Below are positions 24,366-35,506 of a DNA stretch of 64,000 nt, one piece after another. The notes beneath the pieces are model-generated. The model was not told where the DNA came from. It ran no database searches and saw nothing but the letters and a program-made list of their open reading frames with translations. The stretch comes from JBOICV01 sp050740255 (GTDB taxonomy: Bacteria; Pseudomonadota; Gammaproteobacteria; Nevskiales; JBOICV01). A program made the translations under genes and the position numbers. The DNA is taken from contig JBOICV010000092.1 in NCBI GenBank assembly GCA_050740255.1, forward strand, positions 51,457-115,456, written 5' to 3'. Every line of letters starts with the position of its first letter. The first letter of the stretch is position 1.

Positions 24366-25640
24366 ATGAGTAACGAAACGCGCGGTAGCAACGGTAAGGT
24401 CCTGCACTGCTCTTTCTGCGGCAAGAGCGAACACGAGGTGCGCAAGCTGATTGCGGGCCCGTCCGTGTTCATCTGCGACGAGTGCGTCGAGCTGTGCAAC
24501 GACATCATCCGCGAAGAGCTGCAGGCGAAACCTGCGCACAAGGGTCTGCCCAAGCCCAACGAGATCCGCAAGGTGCTGGATGACTACGTCATCGGCCAGG
24601 AACGCGCCAAGAAGATTCTGGCGGTGGCGGTATACAACCACTATAAGCGCCTGCACGCGAAGCCCGCGACCAGCGAAGACGTCGAACTGTCCAAGAGCAA
24701 TATCCTGCTGATCGGCCCGACCGGCAGCGGCAAGACGCTGCTGGCCGAAACGCTGGCGCGCTTGCTGGACGTGCCCTTCGCAATAGCGGACGCCACCACG
24801 CTGACCGAAGCGGGTTATGTCGGCGAGGACGTGGAAAACATCATCCAGAAGCTGCTGCAGAAATGCGATTACGACATCGAGAAAGCGCAGCGCGGCATCG
24901 TCTACATTGACGAAATCGACAAGATTTCGCGCAAGAGCGAGAACCCCTCCATCACGCGCGACGTGTCCGGCGAGGGCGTGCAGCAGGCCTTGCTCAAGCT
25001 GATTGAAGGCACCATTGCCAGCGTACCGCCGCAGGGCGGGCGCAAGCACCCGCAGCAGGAATTCCTGCAGGTGGACACGCGCAGCATTCTGTTCATCTGC
25101 GGCGGCGCTTTCTCCGGCCTGGAGAAGATCATCGCGCGCCGCTCGGCGCCCGGCGGCATTGGCTTCAAGGCCGATGTGAAGGGCAAGGACGACGCGCGCA
25201 AGATCGGCGAGATCCTGATGGATGTCGAGCCGGAGGATTTGATCAAGTACGGGCTGATCCCGGAGTTCGTGGGCCGTCTGCCGGTGGTGGCGACGCTCGA
25301 AGAGCTCGACGAGAAGGCGCTGGTCTCGATTCTGACCGAGCCGAAAAACGCGCTGACCAAGCAGTATTCGCGCCTGTTTCAGATGGAAGGTTGCGGCCTC
25401 GAGTTCCGGCCTGACGCGCTGGGCGCCATCGCCAAGAAGGCGAAGGAGCGCAAGACCGGCGCGCGCGGCCTGCGCACCATCGTCGAGAACATCCTGCTGG
25501 ACGTGATGTATGAATTGCCGATGATGCAGAACGTCTCGAAGGTGGTGGTGGACGAAGCCGTGGTGAAAGGCGACTCCAAGCCGCTGATCGTCTATCAGAA
25601 CAACGAACCGCATCTGGCGGCGGTAGGCGATAGCAAGTAG
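24366..25640 (+). CDS. clpX: ATP-dependent Clp protease ATP-binding subunit ClpX
   Basis: A 424-residue AAA+ unfoldase that feeds substrates to ClpP. The N-terminal zinc-binding domain has CSFCGKSE and CDECVELC; Walker A is GPTGSGKTLLAE, Walker B is VYIDEIDKI, the sensor region follows, and the IGF-type loop that docks on ClpP is seen as GGIGFKADV. Length is normal. A second promoter may lie just upstream. Confidence 0.98.
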   Translation: MSNETRGSNGKVLHCSFCGKSEHEVRKLIAGPSVFICDECVELCNDIIREELQAKPAHKGLPKPNEIRKVLDDYVIGQERAKKILAVAVYNHYKRLHAKPATSEDVELSKSNILLIGPTGSGKTLLAETLARLLDVPFAIADATTLTEAGYVGEDVENIIQKLLQKCDYDIEKAQRGIVYIDEIDKISRKSENPSITRDVSGEGVQQALLKLIEGTIASVPPQGGRKHPQQEFLQVDTRSILFICGGAFSGLEKIIARRSAPGGIGFKADVKGKDDARKIGEILMDVEPEDLIKYGLIPEFVGRLPVVATLEELDEKALVSILTEPKNALTKQYSRLFQMEGCGLEFRPDALGAIAKKAKERKTGARGLRTIVENILLDVMYELPMMQNVSKVVVDEAVVKGDSKPLIVYQNNEPHLAAVGDSK

Positions 25641-25734
25641 CGCCTTAGCCGTCGCTGCGCGCCGCCGGGGCCGGTTCCCTCGTCGAAACGGCTCCGCTTG
25701 AGCGGCGAATCTGCGGCTGTCAATAGGCGGCCCG

Positions 25735-25764
25735 CTTGAAATGCCCCGCCGCCGCCTCCATTTA
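25735..25764 (+). promoter_or_regulatory. Sigma-32 (heat-shock) type promoter of lon
   Basis: CTTGAAA (25735-25741) and CCTCCATTTA (25755-25764) with a 13-14-bp spacer closely match the RpoH consensus (CTTGAAA, then CCCCATNTA). It lies 34 bp upstream of the lon ATG. Confidence 0.75.
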
Positions 25765-25798
25765 GTATCATCACCCTTACTCCAGCCGTGAGGTCTCG

Positions 25799-28189
<2,391 letters not shown>

Positions 28190-28195
28190 CGTCAT

Positions 28196-28233
28196 AAAAG
28201 TTGAGCGTGTCGAATACGCGCAAAACTTTTTTT
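28196..28233 (+). terminator. Probable terminator after lon
   Basis: An imperfect stem AAAAGTT...GCGTGT / ACGCGC...AAAACTTTT running into a T-rich stretch, just after the lon stop and before the hupB promoter. Confidence 0.5.
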
Positions 28234-28243
28234 GCGTAATCTG

Positions 28244-28273
28244 TTGACGTATTTGGAAAGCGCTTGGTATAAC
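28244..28273 (+). promoter_or_regulatory. Sigma-70 promoter of hupB
   Basis: TTGACG (28244-28249), an 18-bp spacer and TATAAC (28268-28273). It leaves an untranslated leader of about 160 nt before the hupB ATG. Confidence 0.75.
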
Positions 28274-28437
28274 ACGCTCCGGCATTGCGTCACGTCGTAC
28301 GAAGCGGCTTGTTCCGGCGCAAAACCCATCGCGCCGAGGAGTCCGTTGGCGGGGCTCCATATGGGCCTGGAGCGCGTAGGGTCAGAGGGTTTCTTTTTTG
28401 GTTTTGTAGTTTCTGTGCAAGAAGGGGGAGTTAGCGC

Positions 28438-28710
28438 ATGAACAAATCCGATTTGATCGAAGCCGTTTCCAAGGTCGCCGATCTGTCCAAGGCTGAGGCC
28501 GGGCGGGCGGCTGACGCGGTCTTCGATGCCATCACCAAGGCACTAAAAAAGGGCCAGAAGGTAGCGCTGGTCGGCTTTGGCACGTTCCAGGTGCGCAGCC
28601 GCAAAGCGCGCAAAGGGCGTAACCCGAAAACCGGAGCGGCAATCAGTATCAAAGCCAGCAAAGCGCCGGGTTTTAAGGCTGGCAAGGGCCTGAAGGACGC
28701 TGTAAACTAG
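28438..28710 (+). CDS. hupB: DNA-binding protein HU-beta
   Basis: A 90-residue nucleoid protein that bends DNA. It has the standard HU/IHF fold: MNKSDLIEAVSKVADLSKAE, the strand-turn GQKVALVGFGTFQVR, and the DNA-intercalating arm signature RNPKTGAAISI with its Pro. Position between lon and ppiD fits the beta-type subunit. It is preceded by GGGGGAG at a good spacing. Confidence 0.96.
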   Translation: MNKSDLIEAVSKVADLSKAEAGRAADAVFDAITKALKKGQKVALVGFGTFQVRSRKARKGRNPKTGAAISIKASKAPGFKAGKGLKDAVN

Positions 28711-28759
28711 CGCGCCTTCTGGGGCCGCGGAGCGCCAAGACCCGATTGACGGCCGCGAC

Positions 28760-28835
28760 GGGTGCTTAGCTCAGCTGGTAGAGCGTCGCCCTTACAAGGC
28801 GAATGTCGGCGGTTCGATCCCGTCAGCACCCACCA
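28760..28835 (+). tRNA. tRNA-Val (anticodon TAC)
   Basis: A 76-nt cloverleaf with acceptor GGGTGCT/AGCACCC, anticodon stem TCGCC/GGCGA, loop CTTACAA, T-loop TTCGATC and encoded CCA. Confidence 0.97.
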
Positions 28836-28896
28836 GTACGCTTTTTCGAAAGGGCGCGACAGGGATGTCGCGATCTTTTACAGGGATGTAGATACT

Positions 28897-28973
28897 GGAG
28901 TGGTAGTTCAGTTGGTTAGAATACCGGCCTGTCACGCCGGGGGTCGCGGGTTCGAGTCCCGTCCACTCCGCCA
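28897..28973 (+). tRNA. tRNA-Asp (anticodon GTC)
   Basis: A 77-nt cloverleaf with acceptor GGAGTGG/CCACTCC, anticodon loop CTGTCAC, T-loop TTCGAGT and encoded GCCA. A terminator follows. Confidence 0.97.
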
Positions 28974-28992
28974 TATCGATCGTTAAGAAAGG

Positions 28993-29013
28993 GCGCCGTT
29001 CGGCGCTTTTTTT
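28993..29013 (+). terminator. Rho-independent terminator after the tRNAs
   Basis: Stem GCGCC/GGCGC with loop GTTC, followed by seven T. It ends the hupB-tRNA-Val-tRNA-Asp stretch just before ppiD. Confidence 0.85.
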
Positions 29014-29045
29014 ATGCTTGAAAATTGCTCTACAGGTGCTTCGAG

Positions 29046-30968
29046 ATGCTACAGACCCTGCGTGATCGTCTGACCGGCCCGATTGCCATCGGCATCGTCG
29101 CTATCATCGCCGTGCCGTTTGCCTTCTGGGGCATCGATTCCTATCTGCGCACGCCGACCAACCCGAAGGTTGCCGAGGTGGGCGATCAGGAGATCAGCCG
29201 GGTACAGTTGCAACGCGCCTATGATCAGAGTTATCAGCGCTTGCAGGAGCTGCTGGGCGGGAATGTACCGCCCGGCATGATCGAGCCGGAGAAGTTCCGT
29301 CGCGGCGTGCTGGACAACCTCATTCAGGAAACCCTGCTGGCGCAGCACGTGCGGGCGGAAGGCTACCGGGTGGGCAACGAAGCCGTTGCCGCCACGCTGC
29401 GCCGGCAAAGCGCTTTTACCAAGGACGGTGCGTTCTCGCCCGAACAGTATCGCGCCGCGCTGGCGCGCGCTGGCTATACCCCTTCGGGCTACGAAGCGGA
29501 GCTGCGTCAAGGCCTGGCGATAGACCAGTTACAGGGCGCGCTTAATGCCACCAGCGTGGTGACGGAGCGCGATGTGGACAGCGCCTGGCGCCTGGCGAAA
29601 CAACAGCGCGAGACCCGCTACCTGCTATTCAGCGCCGCCCGCTACCACGCCGAGGCGGTAATCGAGGCCAAGGACATCGAGGCACGCTACCAGCGCGAGG
29701 CCGACAAGTACCGCACGCCCGAGCGCATCAAACTGCTGTACGTCGAGCTTGACCGCGAACGGCTGGCGCCGATCACGGCGCCGGCGAACGCCGTGCTCAA
29801 GACGCTATATGAAACCGAAAAGCAGGCGCGCTTTGCCAAGCCTGAACAACGGCATGCGCGGCATATCCTGCTGCGCGTGGCGGATCAAAGTCAGGAAGCC
29901 GCGATCAAAAGCAAGCTTGACGACCTGGCCCGGCAAGTTGCCGCAGGCGCTGATTTTACAGCGCTCGCGCTGACTCACTCCGAAGACAGCGGCTCCCGCA
30001 GCAAGAGCGGCGAGCTTGACTGGGTCGGCCGTGGCGTGATGGTGCCGGAATTCGAGCAAGCACTGTTTGCCCTGAGTAAGGGCGAGACCAGTCCGCCCGT
30101 GCGCACCGAATTCGGCTGGCATTTGATCCGTCTGATCGACGTCAAACCCGAGCGGATCGAGCCCTTCGACTCGGCCAGCGTGCAAGCGGAGCTGCTGAAA
30201 CTTTACCGCAGCCGCGAGGCGGAGGAGCGTTACAAGCAGCTCTCGAAACGCATGGATGAGCTGGCCTTTGATGAACCCAGCTCGCTGGAGCCGGTAGCCC
30301 GCGCGTTAAATGCCAGCGTGCAGACCACCGACTGGATTACGCGCGACGCGGGGCTGGGTATCGGTGAGTTGCCGGCGGTGCGCGAAGCGGCTTTCACGGA
30401 GAGTGTGCTGAAGGATGGCGAGAACAGCGCGCCGATCAATCTGGGCCCCATGCGCCAGGCGGTGTTGCGGCTGGCGGAGCATGAGCCGGCGCGGCAGCGC
30501 CCGCTGGCCGAAGTCGAAGCCGAGATCCGCCAGCAGTTGACTACCGAACGCGGCCGCGCCCGCGCTGCGCAACAAGCGGCGGCGGCGTTGACCGCCGCGC
30601 GCGGCGGCGAAGACTTAATAGCGCTGGCGCAAGGCCTCGGCGTGCCGCTGCAGCAACCCGGCTGGCTGCAGCGCGAAGCGGTGGAGGGGCAGGGTCTCGA
30701 TCCGGCACTGCTCGCCGGCCTGTTCGCGATCCCGCGGCCCAGCGGCGGACGGCCCGCAGTGGCGCTGGTGGAGCTGAAGGACGGCGACCAGGCGCTGGTG
30801 GCGCTCAGTGCGGTGCGGGATGCGGATGCGGCGGCGGCGGATCCGGCGGCGCGCGCGGCCTTGAAGGGACAATTGGAAGCGGCTGCCGGCGCGCAGGAGT
30901 TCCGGGCCTATATGGATGGGTTGCGAGAGGAACTTGACGTAACAATCTACCCCGATCAGTTGCAATAA
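29046..30968 (+). CDS. ppiD: Periplasmic folding chaperone PpiD (SurA N-domain, parvulin)
   Basis: A 640-residue inner-membrane anchored chaperone for newly exported proteins. MLQTLRDRLTG leads into one transmembrane segment (IAIGIVAIIAVPFAFWGI), then a SurA-like N-terminal domain with the PPEKFRRGVLDNLIQETLL-type helix, a parvulin domain around residues 260-360 (RHARHILLRVAD, GELDWVGRGVMVPEFEQAL, TEFGWHLIRL) and a long helical C-terminus. ATG 29046 is chosen over an upstream TTG. It occupies its classical place after hupB. Confidence 0.93.
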   Translation: MLQTLRDRLTGPIAIGIVAIIAVPFAFWGIDSYLRTPTNPKVAEVGDQEISRVQLQRAYDQSYQRLQELLGGNVPPGMIEPEKFRRGVLDNLIQETLLAQHVRAEGYRVGNEAVAATLRRQSAFTKDGAFSPEQYRAALARAGYTPSGYEAELRQGLAIDQLQGALNATSVVTERDVDSAWRLAKQQRETRYLLFSAARYHAEAVIEAKDIEARYQREADKYRTPERIKLLYVELDRERLAPITAPANAVLKTLYETEKQARFAKPEQRHARHILLRVADQSQEAAIKSKLDDLARQVAAGADFTALALTHSEDSGSRSKSGELDWVGRGVMVPEFEQALFALSKGETSPPVRTEFGWHLIRLIDVKPERIEPFDSASVQAELLKLYRSREAEERYKQLSKRMDELAFDEPSSLEPVARALNASVQTTDWITRDAGLGIGELPAVREAAFTESVLKDGENSAPINLGPMRQAVLRLAEHEPARQRPLAEVEAEIRQQLTTERGRARAAQQAAAALTAARGGEDLIALAQGLGVPLQQPGWLQREAVEGQGLDPALLAGLFAIPRPSGGRPAVALVELKDGDQALVALSAVRDADAAAADPAARAALKGQLEAAAGAQEFRAYMDGLREELDVTIYPDQLQ

Positions 30969-30978
30969 CGATGCGGGA

Positions 30979-31779
30979 CTATTCGCCGCCGGGAGCGCCC
31001 GCCGCGGCCATTCCCATGATGCTATAGCCGGCATCGACATAAACGATCTCGCCGGTGATGCCGGAGGCGAGGCTGGAACAAAGGAAGGCGGCTGCATTGC
31101 CGACCTCGTCGATGCGCACGTTGCGTTTCAGCGGCGCAATCTGCTCGGCGCTCGCAAGCATGCCGCGAAAACCCTTGATACCGGCCGCGGCCAATGTCTT
31201 GATCGGCCCGGCTGAGATGGCATTGACGCGAATGCCTTCGGCGCCCAGTTCCGCCGCCATGAAACGCACATTGGCTTCAAGGCTGGCTTTGGCCGGCCCC
31301 ATGACGTTGTACATGGGTACGGCCCGCTCGGCACCCAGATAAGTCAGCGTCAGCAAGGCAGCTTCGCGCCCCTGTAACAAGGCGCGTGCGGCCTTGGCCA
31401 GCGCGGCAAAGCTGTAGGCGGAGATGTCGTGCGCAATCGCGTAGCCCTCGCGCGTGACCGTTTCCAGATAGCCGCCCGCCAGCAGTTCGCGCGGCGCGTA
31501 GCCAATGGAATGCACCAGAATGTCCAGCCCGCTCCAACGCTGCTGGATCGCAGCCATTACGGCGTCGATCTCGGCGTCGCGGGTGACATCGCAGGGCAGG
31601 ACGAAGTCGGAGCCACATTCCGCAGCCATGTCCACTACGCGCTCTTTGAGTTTTTCGCCTTGATAGGTAAACACCAGCTCAGCGCCTTCGCGGCGAAAGG
31701 CTTGTGCGATACCCCATGCAATCGAGCGGGTGCTGGCCAGGCCCGTTATTAACGCCTTCTTACCGGCAAGAAAACCCAT
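30979..31779 (-). CDS. fabI: Enoyl-[acyl-carrier-protein] reductase (NADH)
   Basis: A 266-residue short-chain dehydrogenase-like enzyme performing the last step of each fatty-acid elongation cycle. It has the N-terminal GFLAGKKALITGLASTRSIAWG nucleotide-binding region (FabI-type spacing), the Tyr-x6-Lys active site (MYNVMGPAKASLE), the substrate-loop SAGPIKTLAAAGIKGF and C-terminal GITGEIVYVDAGYSIMG. It is the triclosan target family. It is convergent with ppiD. Confidence 0.97.
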   Translation of the reverse strand: MGFLAGKKALITGLASTRSIAWGIAQAFRREGAELVFTYQGEKLKERVVDMAAECGSDFVLPCDVTRDAEIDAVMAAIQQRWSGLDILVHSIGYAPRELLAGGYLETVTREGYAIAHDISAYSFAALAKAARALLQGREAALLTLTYLGAERAVPMYNVMGPAKASLEANVRFMAAELGAEGIRVNAISAGPIKTLAAAGIKGFRGMLASAEQIAPLKRNVRIDEVGNAAAFLCSSLASGITGEIVYVDAGYSIMGMAAAGAPGGE

Positions 31780-31835
31780 GCCTCATGTCCTATGCGAGGA
31801 GTGAAGCGCGTATTGTAAAGAGTTGGGGGGCTTGC

Positions 31836-33398
31836 TTACAGAGACGCGCGGCGGCGCTCGCGGGGCAGCAGTAGTTTTAGTTTTAAGCCGGGCGCCAGGA
31901 CCGCTTGCTGTGCGAGTCCGTTCCAGGCGCAGATTCCGGCGACGTCCAAACCGAAGCGTTTGGCGATTGTGACCAGACTCTCGCCTTCGCCGACGGTATA
32001 CACCACCCCCGTGAAGCTGGGCGGCTGATGCGGTGGTTCCTGCAGCCATAGGGTGAGTTGCCGGCCCGGCTTCAGCGGGCTGTCCGGTTGCAGACCGTTC
32101 CAGGCCGCCAGCCGGCGGATGCTGACGTAGTGTTTGCGTGAAATATCCCACAGCGAGTCACCGGCCTGCACGGTGTAGCTGAAACGCCGCGCCGCCTCGG
32201 GCGCTTTGGCCACGGCGACTTTCAGCGGCTGTGCTCTATTCTTGGCGGAGCTTTCGACTGGTGCGTTGCGCGCGGCTGCCAGTCGGGCGTTTTCCGGCAG
32301 ACGCAAACTCTGCGTCAGCCGTTTCGCCGCCGCCTGCGGCAGATAAAGATAGTGCGGGCCAGCGGGATCGGTGCCGGTCCGCTTAAGCGCGGGGTTGGTC
32401 AGCTGCAAATCGGCCAGGCTCAGACCGGCGAGGGCCGCCGCCTGAGCCAAGGGGGTCGGACCGGCCAGGGGCACCTGCACTAGTTGCGCGCGGTTCGGTA
32501 GCGGCGGCAAGTCCACACCATACTGCTGCGGCGTGGCAATCAACTCCGCCAGCCCGAGTAAATTCGGTACATAACGCTGCGTTTCCCGGGGCAATTTAAG
32601 CTGCCAGAAATCCCTCCCGTGTTTGGCAGCAGACATGGCCTTGTCTACACGTCCTTCGCCGGCGTTGTAAGCCGCCAGCGCCAGCAACCAGTCGCCGCTG
32701 AAGCGCCGATGCAGAAATTGCAGATAGTCCAACGCGGCCTCGGTGGCGGCGCGGGTATCCAGACGGCCGTCATACCACGGCGTACTCCTCAAACCCCAGT
32801 GCAGCGCCGTGCCCGGCATGAATTGCCACAAACCCGCGGCATGACGCGGCGAATAGGCGAAAGGGTTGTAGTGGCTTTCCACGGCTGGCACCAGCGCCAG
32901 TTCCAGCGGCAGTTTGCGCGCTTCAAGCTCAACCAGGATGTCGTATAGAAACGGCTCGGCCCGCGCCAGCATCCGGCGAGTCGAGCGGCGATGCGCGCTG
33001 TAGCGGCGCGCAAACCGTTGTACTTCCGGATGACGGTGCCCACTCAGGGTGAAACCGCGAGTCAGCCGCGGCCAGATAGTCGCCTCACCCTTACCCAAAG
33101 AATGCGGGGTAGGCGGGGCCGCAGGCGCCGCCGCTTTGACCGCTATTTCGGAGGGTGTAGGCGGCTGCGGCTTTGGCGCCGCGCTCGGCTCGGGCGCCGA
33201 GTCCGCGCTTAGCGCGGGCGGCGGCGCCGGCGGATCCTCCGGCGGCAGCAGCGGCACCTTGGTGACGAGCAGCGGGCTTGGCGTGAGACTAATCGCCAAG
33301 GCGCCTGAGTCCTTGACCAACTGCGGCGAGCAGGCCGATACAAATGGACCTAGTGCCAGCGCGACGCTGAGCTGCCGGAGTCTGCGTTTGCGCGTCAT
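31836..33398 (-). CDS. mltD: Membrane-bound lytic murein transglycosylase D with LysM
   Basis: A 520-residue lipoprotein: signal peptide with lipobox VSAC, a Pro/Ala-rich linker, an SLT domain with catalytic Glu in VPAVESHYNPFAYSPRHAAG, then LWQFMPGTALHWGL and ALAAYNAGEGRVDKAM, a degenerate LysM-like region, and two clear C-terminal LysM modules (YTVQAGDSLWDISRKHY and YTVGEGESLVTIAKRFG). It follows gloB by one base on the same strand (TGATATG). The gloB-mltD order is standard in gammaproteobacteria. Confidence 0.94.
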   Translation of the reverse strand: MTRKRRLRQLSVALALGPFVSACSPQLVKDSGALAISLTPSPLLVTKVPLLPPEDPPAPPPALSADSAPEPSAAPKPQPPTPSEIAVKAAAPAAPPTPHSLGKGEATIWPRLTRGFTLSGHRHPEVQRFARRYSAHRRSTRRMLARAEPFLYDILVELEARKLPLELALVPAVESHYNPFAYSPRHAAGLWQFMPGTALHWGLRSTPWYDGRLDTRAATEAALDYLQFLHRRFSGDWLLALAAYNAGEGRVDKAMSAAKHGRDFWQLKLPRETQRYVPNLLGLAELIATPQQYGVDLPPLPNRAQLVQVPLAGPTPLAQAAALAGLSLADLQLTNPALKRTGTDPAGPHYLYLPQAAAKRLTQSLRLPENARLAAARNAPVESSAKNRAQPLKVAVAKAPEAARRFSYTVQAGDSLWDISRKHYVSIRRLAAWNGLQPDSPLKPGRQLTLWLQEPPHQPPSFTGVVYTVGEGESLVTIAKRFGLDVAGICAWNGLAQQAVLAPGLKLKLLLPRERRRASL

Positions 33399-33399
33399 A

Positions 33400-34206
33400 T
33401 CAGACGGCGGGTGCTTTGAACTGATCCTTCCAGCGCCGCAAGCCCGCGAAAGTCTCTATCTCGTCGCTTACCGTGCGGCCGAGCTGCTCGCTCACCGCGG
33501 CCTGCACGTCGGCATGGGCACAGCGCAGAAAAGGATTGCAGGCTTGTTCGTCTGCCAGCGTTGAGGGCAGGCTGGGTTGCCCGCGGTCGCGCAAGCGCCG
33601 CACGGCCGCCAGTTTTTGCGCCACTGCTACATTGTCCGGCTCCACCACGCGCGCGAACTGGAGGTTCGCCAGAGTGTACTCATGGCCGCAAAAAATCTGC
33701 GTCGCGGGCGGCAGCGCGGCCAGTCGGCTAAGCGAGCTGTGCATCATCGCCGGCGTGCCTTCGAACAGTCGGCCGCAGCCGGCGCTGAACAGGGTGTCGC
33801 CGCTGAACAGCCAGCCGTGGCCGTAGAAAGCGATCGCGCCGAGGGTGTGGCCCGGCACATGCACAACATCGAAACTGAGACCCAGTGCGTCGATCGTGAA
33901 TTGTTCGCCCCCCTGCAGCGGATGGCTGAGGCCGGGGATCGGCGCGCGTTCCTGCGCGGGACCGTAGACCGGCACAGCGTGCTCGCGCAGCAATTCAGCG
34001 ATGCCGCCGGTGTGATCCCAGTGATGATGCGTAATGAGCACGGCGGCGAGTTCCGCCTGCTGCGCCCGTAACCAAGCGCGCACCGCCGCAGCCTCGCCGG
34101 GATCCACCACGGCGAACCGGCGTGCCTCCTCTCCTCTCCCGCGCAACGCCCAGATATAGTTATCATGCAGTGCAGGTATCGCCTCGGGGCAGACTCCATG
34201 CTGCAT
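33400..34206 (-). CDS. gloB: Hydroxyacylglutathione hydrolase (glyoxalase II)
   Basis: A 268-residue binuclear zinc MBL-fold thioesterase that converts S-lactoylglutathione to lactate and glutathione. Zinc motif THHHWDHTGG, then HVPGHTLGAIAFY, FSGDTLFSAGCGRLFEG and CGHEYTLANLQFA, with a C-terminal ACNPFLRC segment. ATG 34206 (MQHGVCPEAIPALHDNYIW) is preferred to a GTG two codons upstream. It is divergent from the methyltransferase-rnhA-dnaQ operon, as in many relatives. Confidence 0.96.
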   Translation of the reverse strand: MQHGVCPEAIPALHDNYIWALRGRGEEARRFAVVDPGEAAAVRAWLRAQQAELAAVLITHHHWDHTGGIAELLREHAVPVYGPAQERAPIPGLSHPLQGGEQFTIDALGLSFDVVHVPGHTLGAIAFYGHGWLFSGDTLFSAGCGRLFEGTPAMMHSSLSRLAALPPATQIFCGHEYTLANLQFARVVEPDNVAVAQKLAAVRRLRDRGQPSLPSTLADEQACNPFLRCAHADVQAAVSEQLGRTVSDEIETFAGLRRWKDQFKAPAV

Positions 34207-34281
34207 ACGCACCTATACTGGTGAGCGGGCGAAGCAACGTCAATCGCATTTTTCACCAGGCCTCTTGCCAAAGTTTCTGTC

Positions 34282-35040
34282 ATGCGCTACGCCGCCGACG
34301 AACTCATCCAAACCTTGACCGGTCCGCGTGGCCGGCTATTGCTCGCGCGCGAGCGGCGCGAGCTGCAAAGCCTGCTGCCGCAGCTCACCGGTTACCGTTT
34401 CGTGCAAATCGGTTGCTGGAACGGTTTGCAGGAATGGCTGGGCAAGGCGCTGCAGGCGGAGGGCGGCCGCGTACAGTACTGGACGGTGGCGGCCCGCGCC
34501 GCCGACGGCGTGCACGTCTGCGCCGAGCCGGAGCGCTTGCCGATAGCGAGCCAAAGTGTGGATGCGGTGTTTCTGCCGCACAGCCTGGAGCAGGCCGCTT
34601 CCTCGCACCGGCTGTTGCGCGAAGTGGATCGCATTCTATGCCCGCATGGGCAATTGATCGTGCTCGGCTTCAACCCCTTAAGTCCCTGGAGTCTGGCGCG
34701 ACGTCTGCAACAGCTGCTGCGGCGCCAGCTTCAGGCGAGCCGCTTTTATGGGGCCGCGCGCGTCGGCGACTGGCTCGGTTTGCTCGACTATGAAGTGCAG
34801 GAACTGCGGCGCTTCGGCAGTTTCTGGAACGGCCCGGGCGGGCGGGCGGTGAATTCACGCTGGGCTGAAAGGCTGACGGCGCCCCTGGCGCAAGCCTACG
34901 TCATTTTCGCGCGCAAACGCGTCGTGCCGCTTACACCCGCGCGACCGCGCTGGCGGCAACTGCCCAAGATCGGCGCGGTGGCCATGCCGGAGGCGCGCGT
35001 ATCTCGCGCCAGCCGTGCGCATTTGAGACTGGTTAAGTGA
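34282..35040 (+). CDS. SAM-dependent methyltransferase-like protein
   Basis: A 252-residue class I methyltransferase-fold protein commonly found between gloB and rnhA. Motif I is degenerate (VQIGCWNG instead of a typical Gly-rich loop), followed by AEPERLPIASQSVDAVFLPHSLE and the post-motif LREVDRILCPHGQLIVLGFNP, which are canonical for the family. The target is unknown. Its TGA overlaps the GTG of rnhA (GTGA), indicating co-translation. Confidence 0.85.
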   Translation: MRYAADELIQTLTGPRGRLLLARERRELQSLLPQLTGYRFVQIGCWNGLQEWLGKALQAEGGRVQYWTVAARAADGVHVCAEPERLPIASQSVDAVFLPHSLEQAASSHRLLREVDRILCPHGQLIVLGFNPLSPWSLARRLQQLLRRQLQASRFYGAARVGDWLGLLDYEVQELRRFGSFWNGPGGRAVNSRWAERLTAPLAQAYVIFARKRVVPLTPARPRWRQLPKIGAVAMPEARVSRASRAHLRLVK

Positions 35041-35504
35041 AAGACCCAGTAAAAGACGTGGTCATTCACACGGATGGCGCCTGCAGCGGCAATCCGGGCC
35101 CCGGGGGTTGGGGCGCAGTGCTGGAGTACAACGGCCGCCGCCGCGAGCTGAAAGGCGGCGAGCCGGCCACCACCAACAATCGCATGGAGTTGATGGCCGC
35201 GATTCAGGCGCTAACGGCCTTGCGCGAGCGTTGTCAGGTCCTGCTTTATACCGATTCGAATTATGTCCGGTTGGGTATTACGGAATGGTTGCCTGCCTGG
35301 AAGGCGCGTGGCTGGAAAACCGCGGGCAAGGCGCCGGTGAAGAATGTGGACCTGTGGCAGCGACTGGACGCTCTGGCGCAAAGCCACGACGTGGTGTGGC
35401 GCTGGGTCAAGGGCCATAGCGGCGACGTCAACAATGACCGCGCGGACGAGTTGGCCCGCAGCGCGATCATGGAACTGCAGCAGCGTGCCGCCGTGGGGGC
35501 GTGA
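35037..35504 (+). CDS. rnhA: Ribonuclease HI
   Basis: A 155-residue endonuclease that degrades RNA in RNA-DNA hybrids. Catalytic acids are in HTDGACSGNPGPGGWG (Asp), NNRMELMA (Glu), YTDSNYV (Asp) and NNDRADELA (Asp). The basic protrusion WLPAWKARGWKTAGKAPVKN is present. GTG start overlapping the upstream stop; dnaQ follows within 2 bp. Confidence 0.97.
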   Translation: MKDPVKDVVIHTDGACSGNPGPGGWGAVLEYNGRRRELKGGEPATTNNRMELMAAIQALTALRERCQVLLYTDSNYVRLGITEWLPAWKARGWKTAGKAPVKNVDLWQRLDALAQSHDVVWRWVKGHSGDVNNDRADELARSAIMELQQRAAVGA

Positions 35505-35506
35505 GC

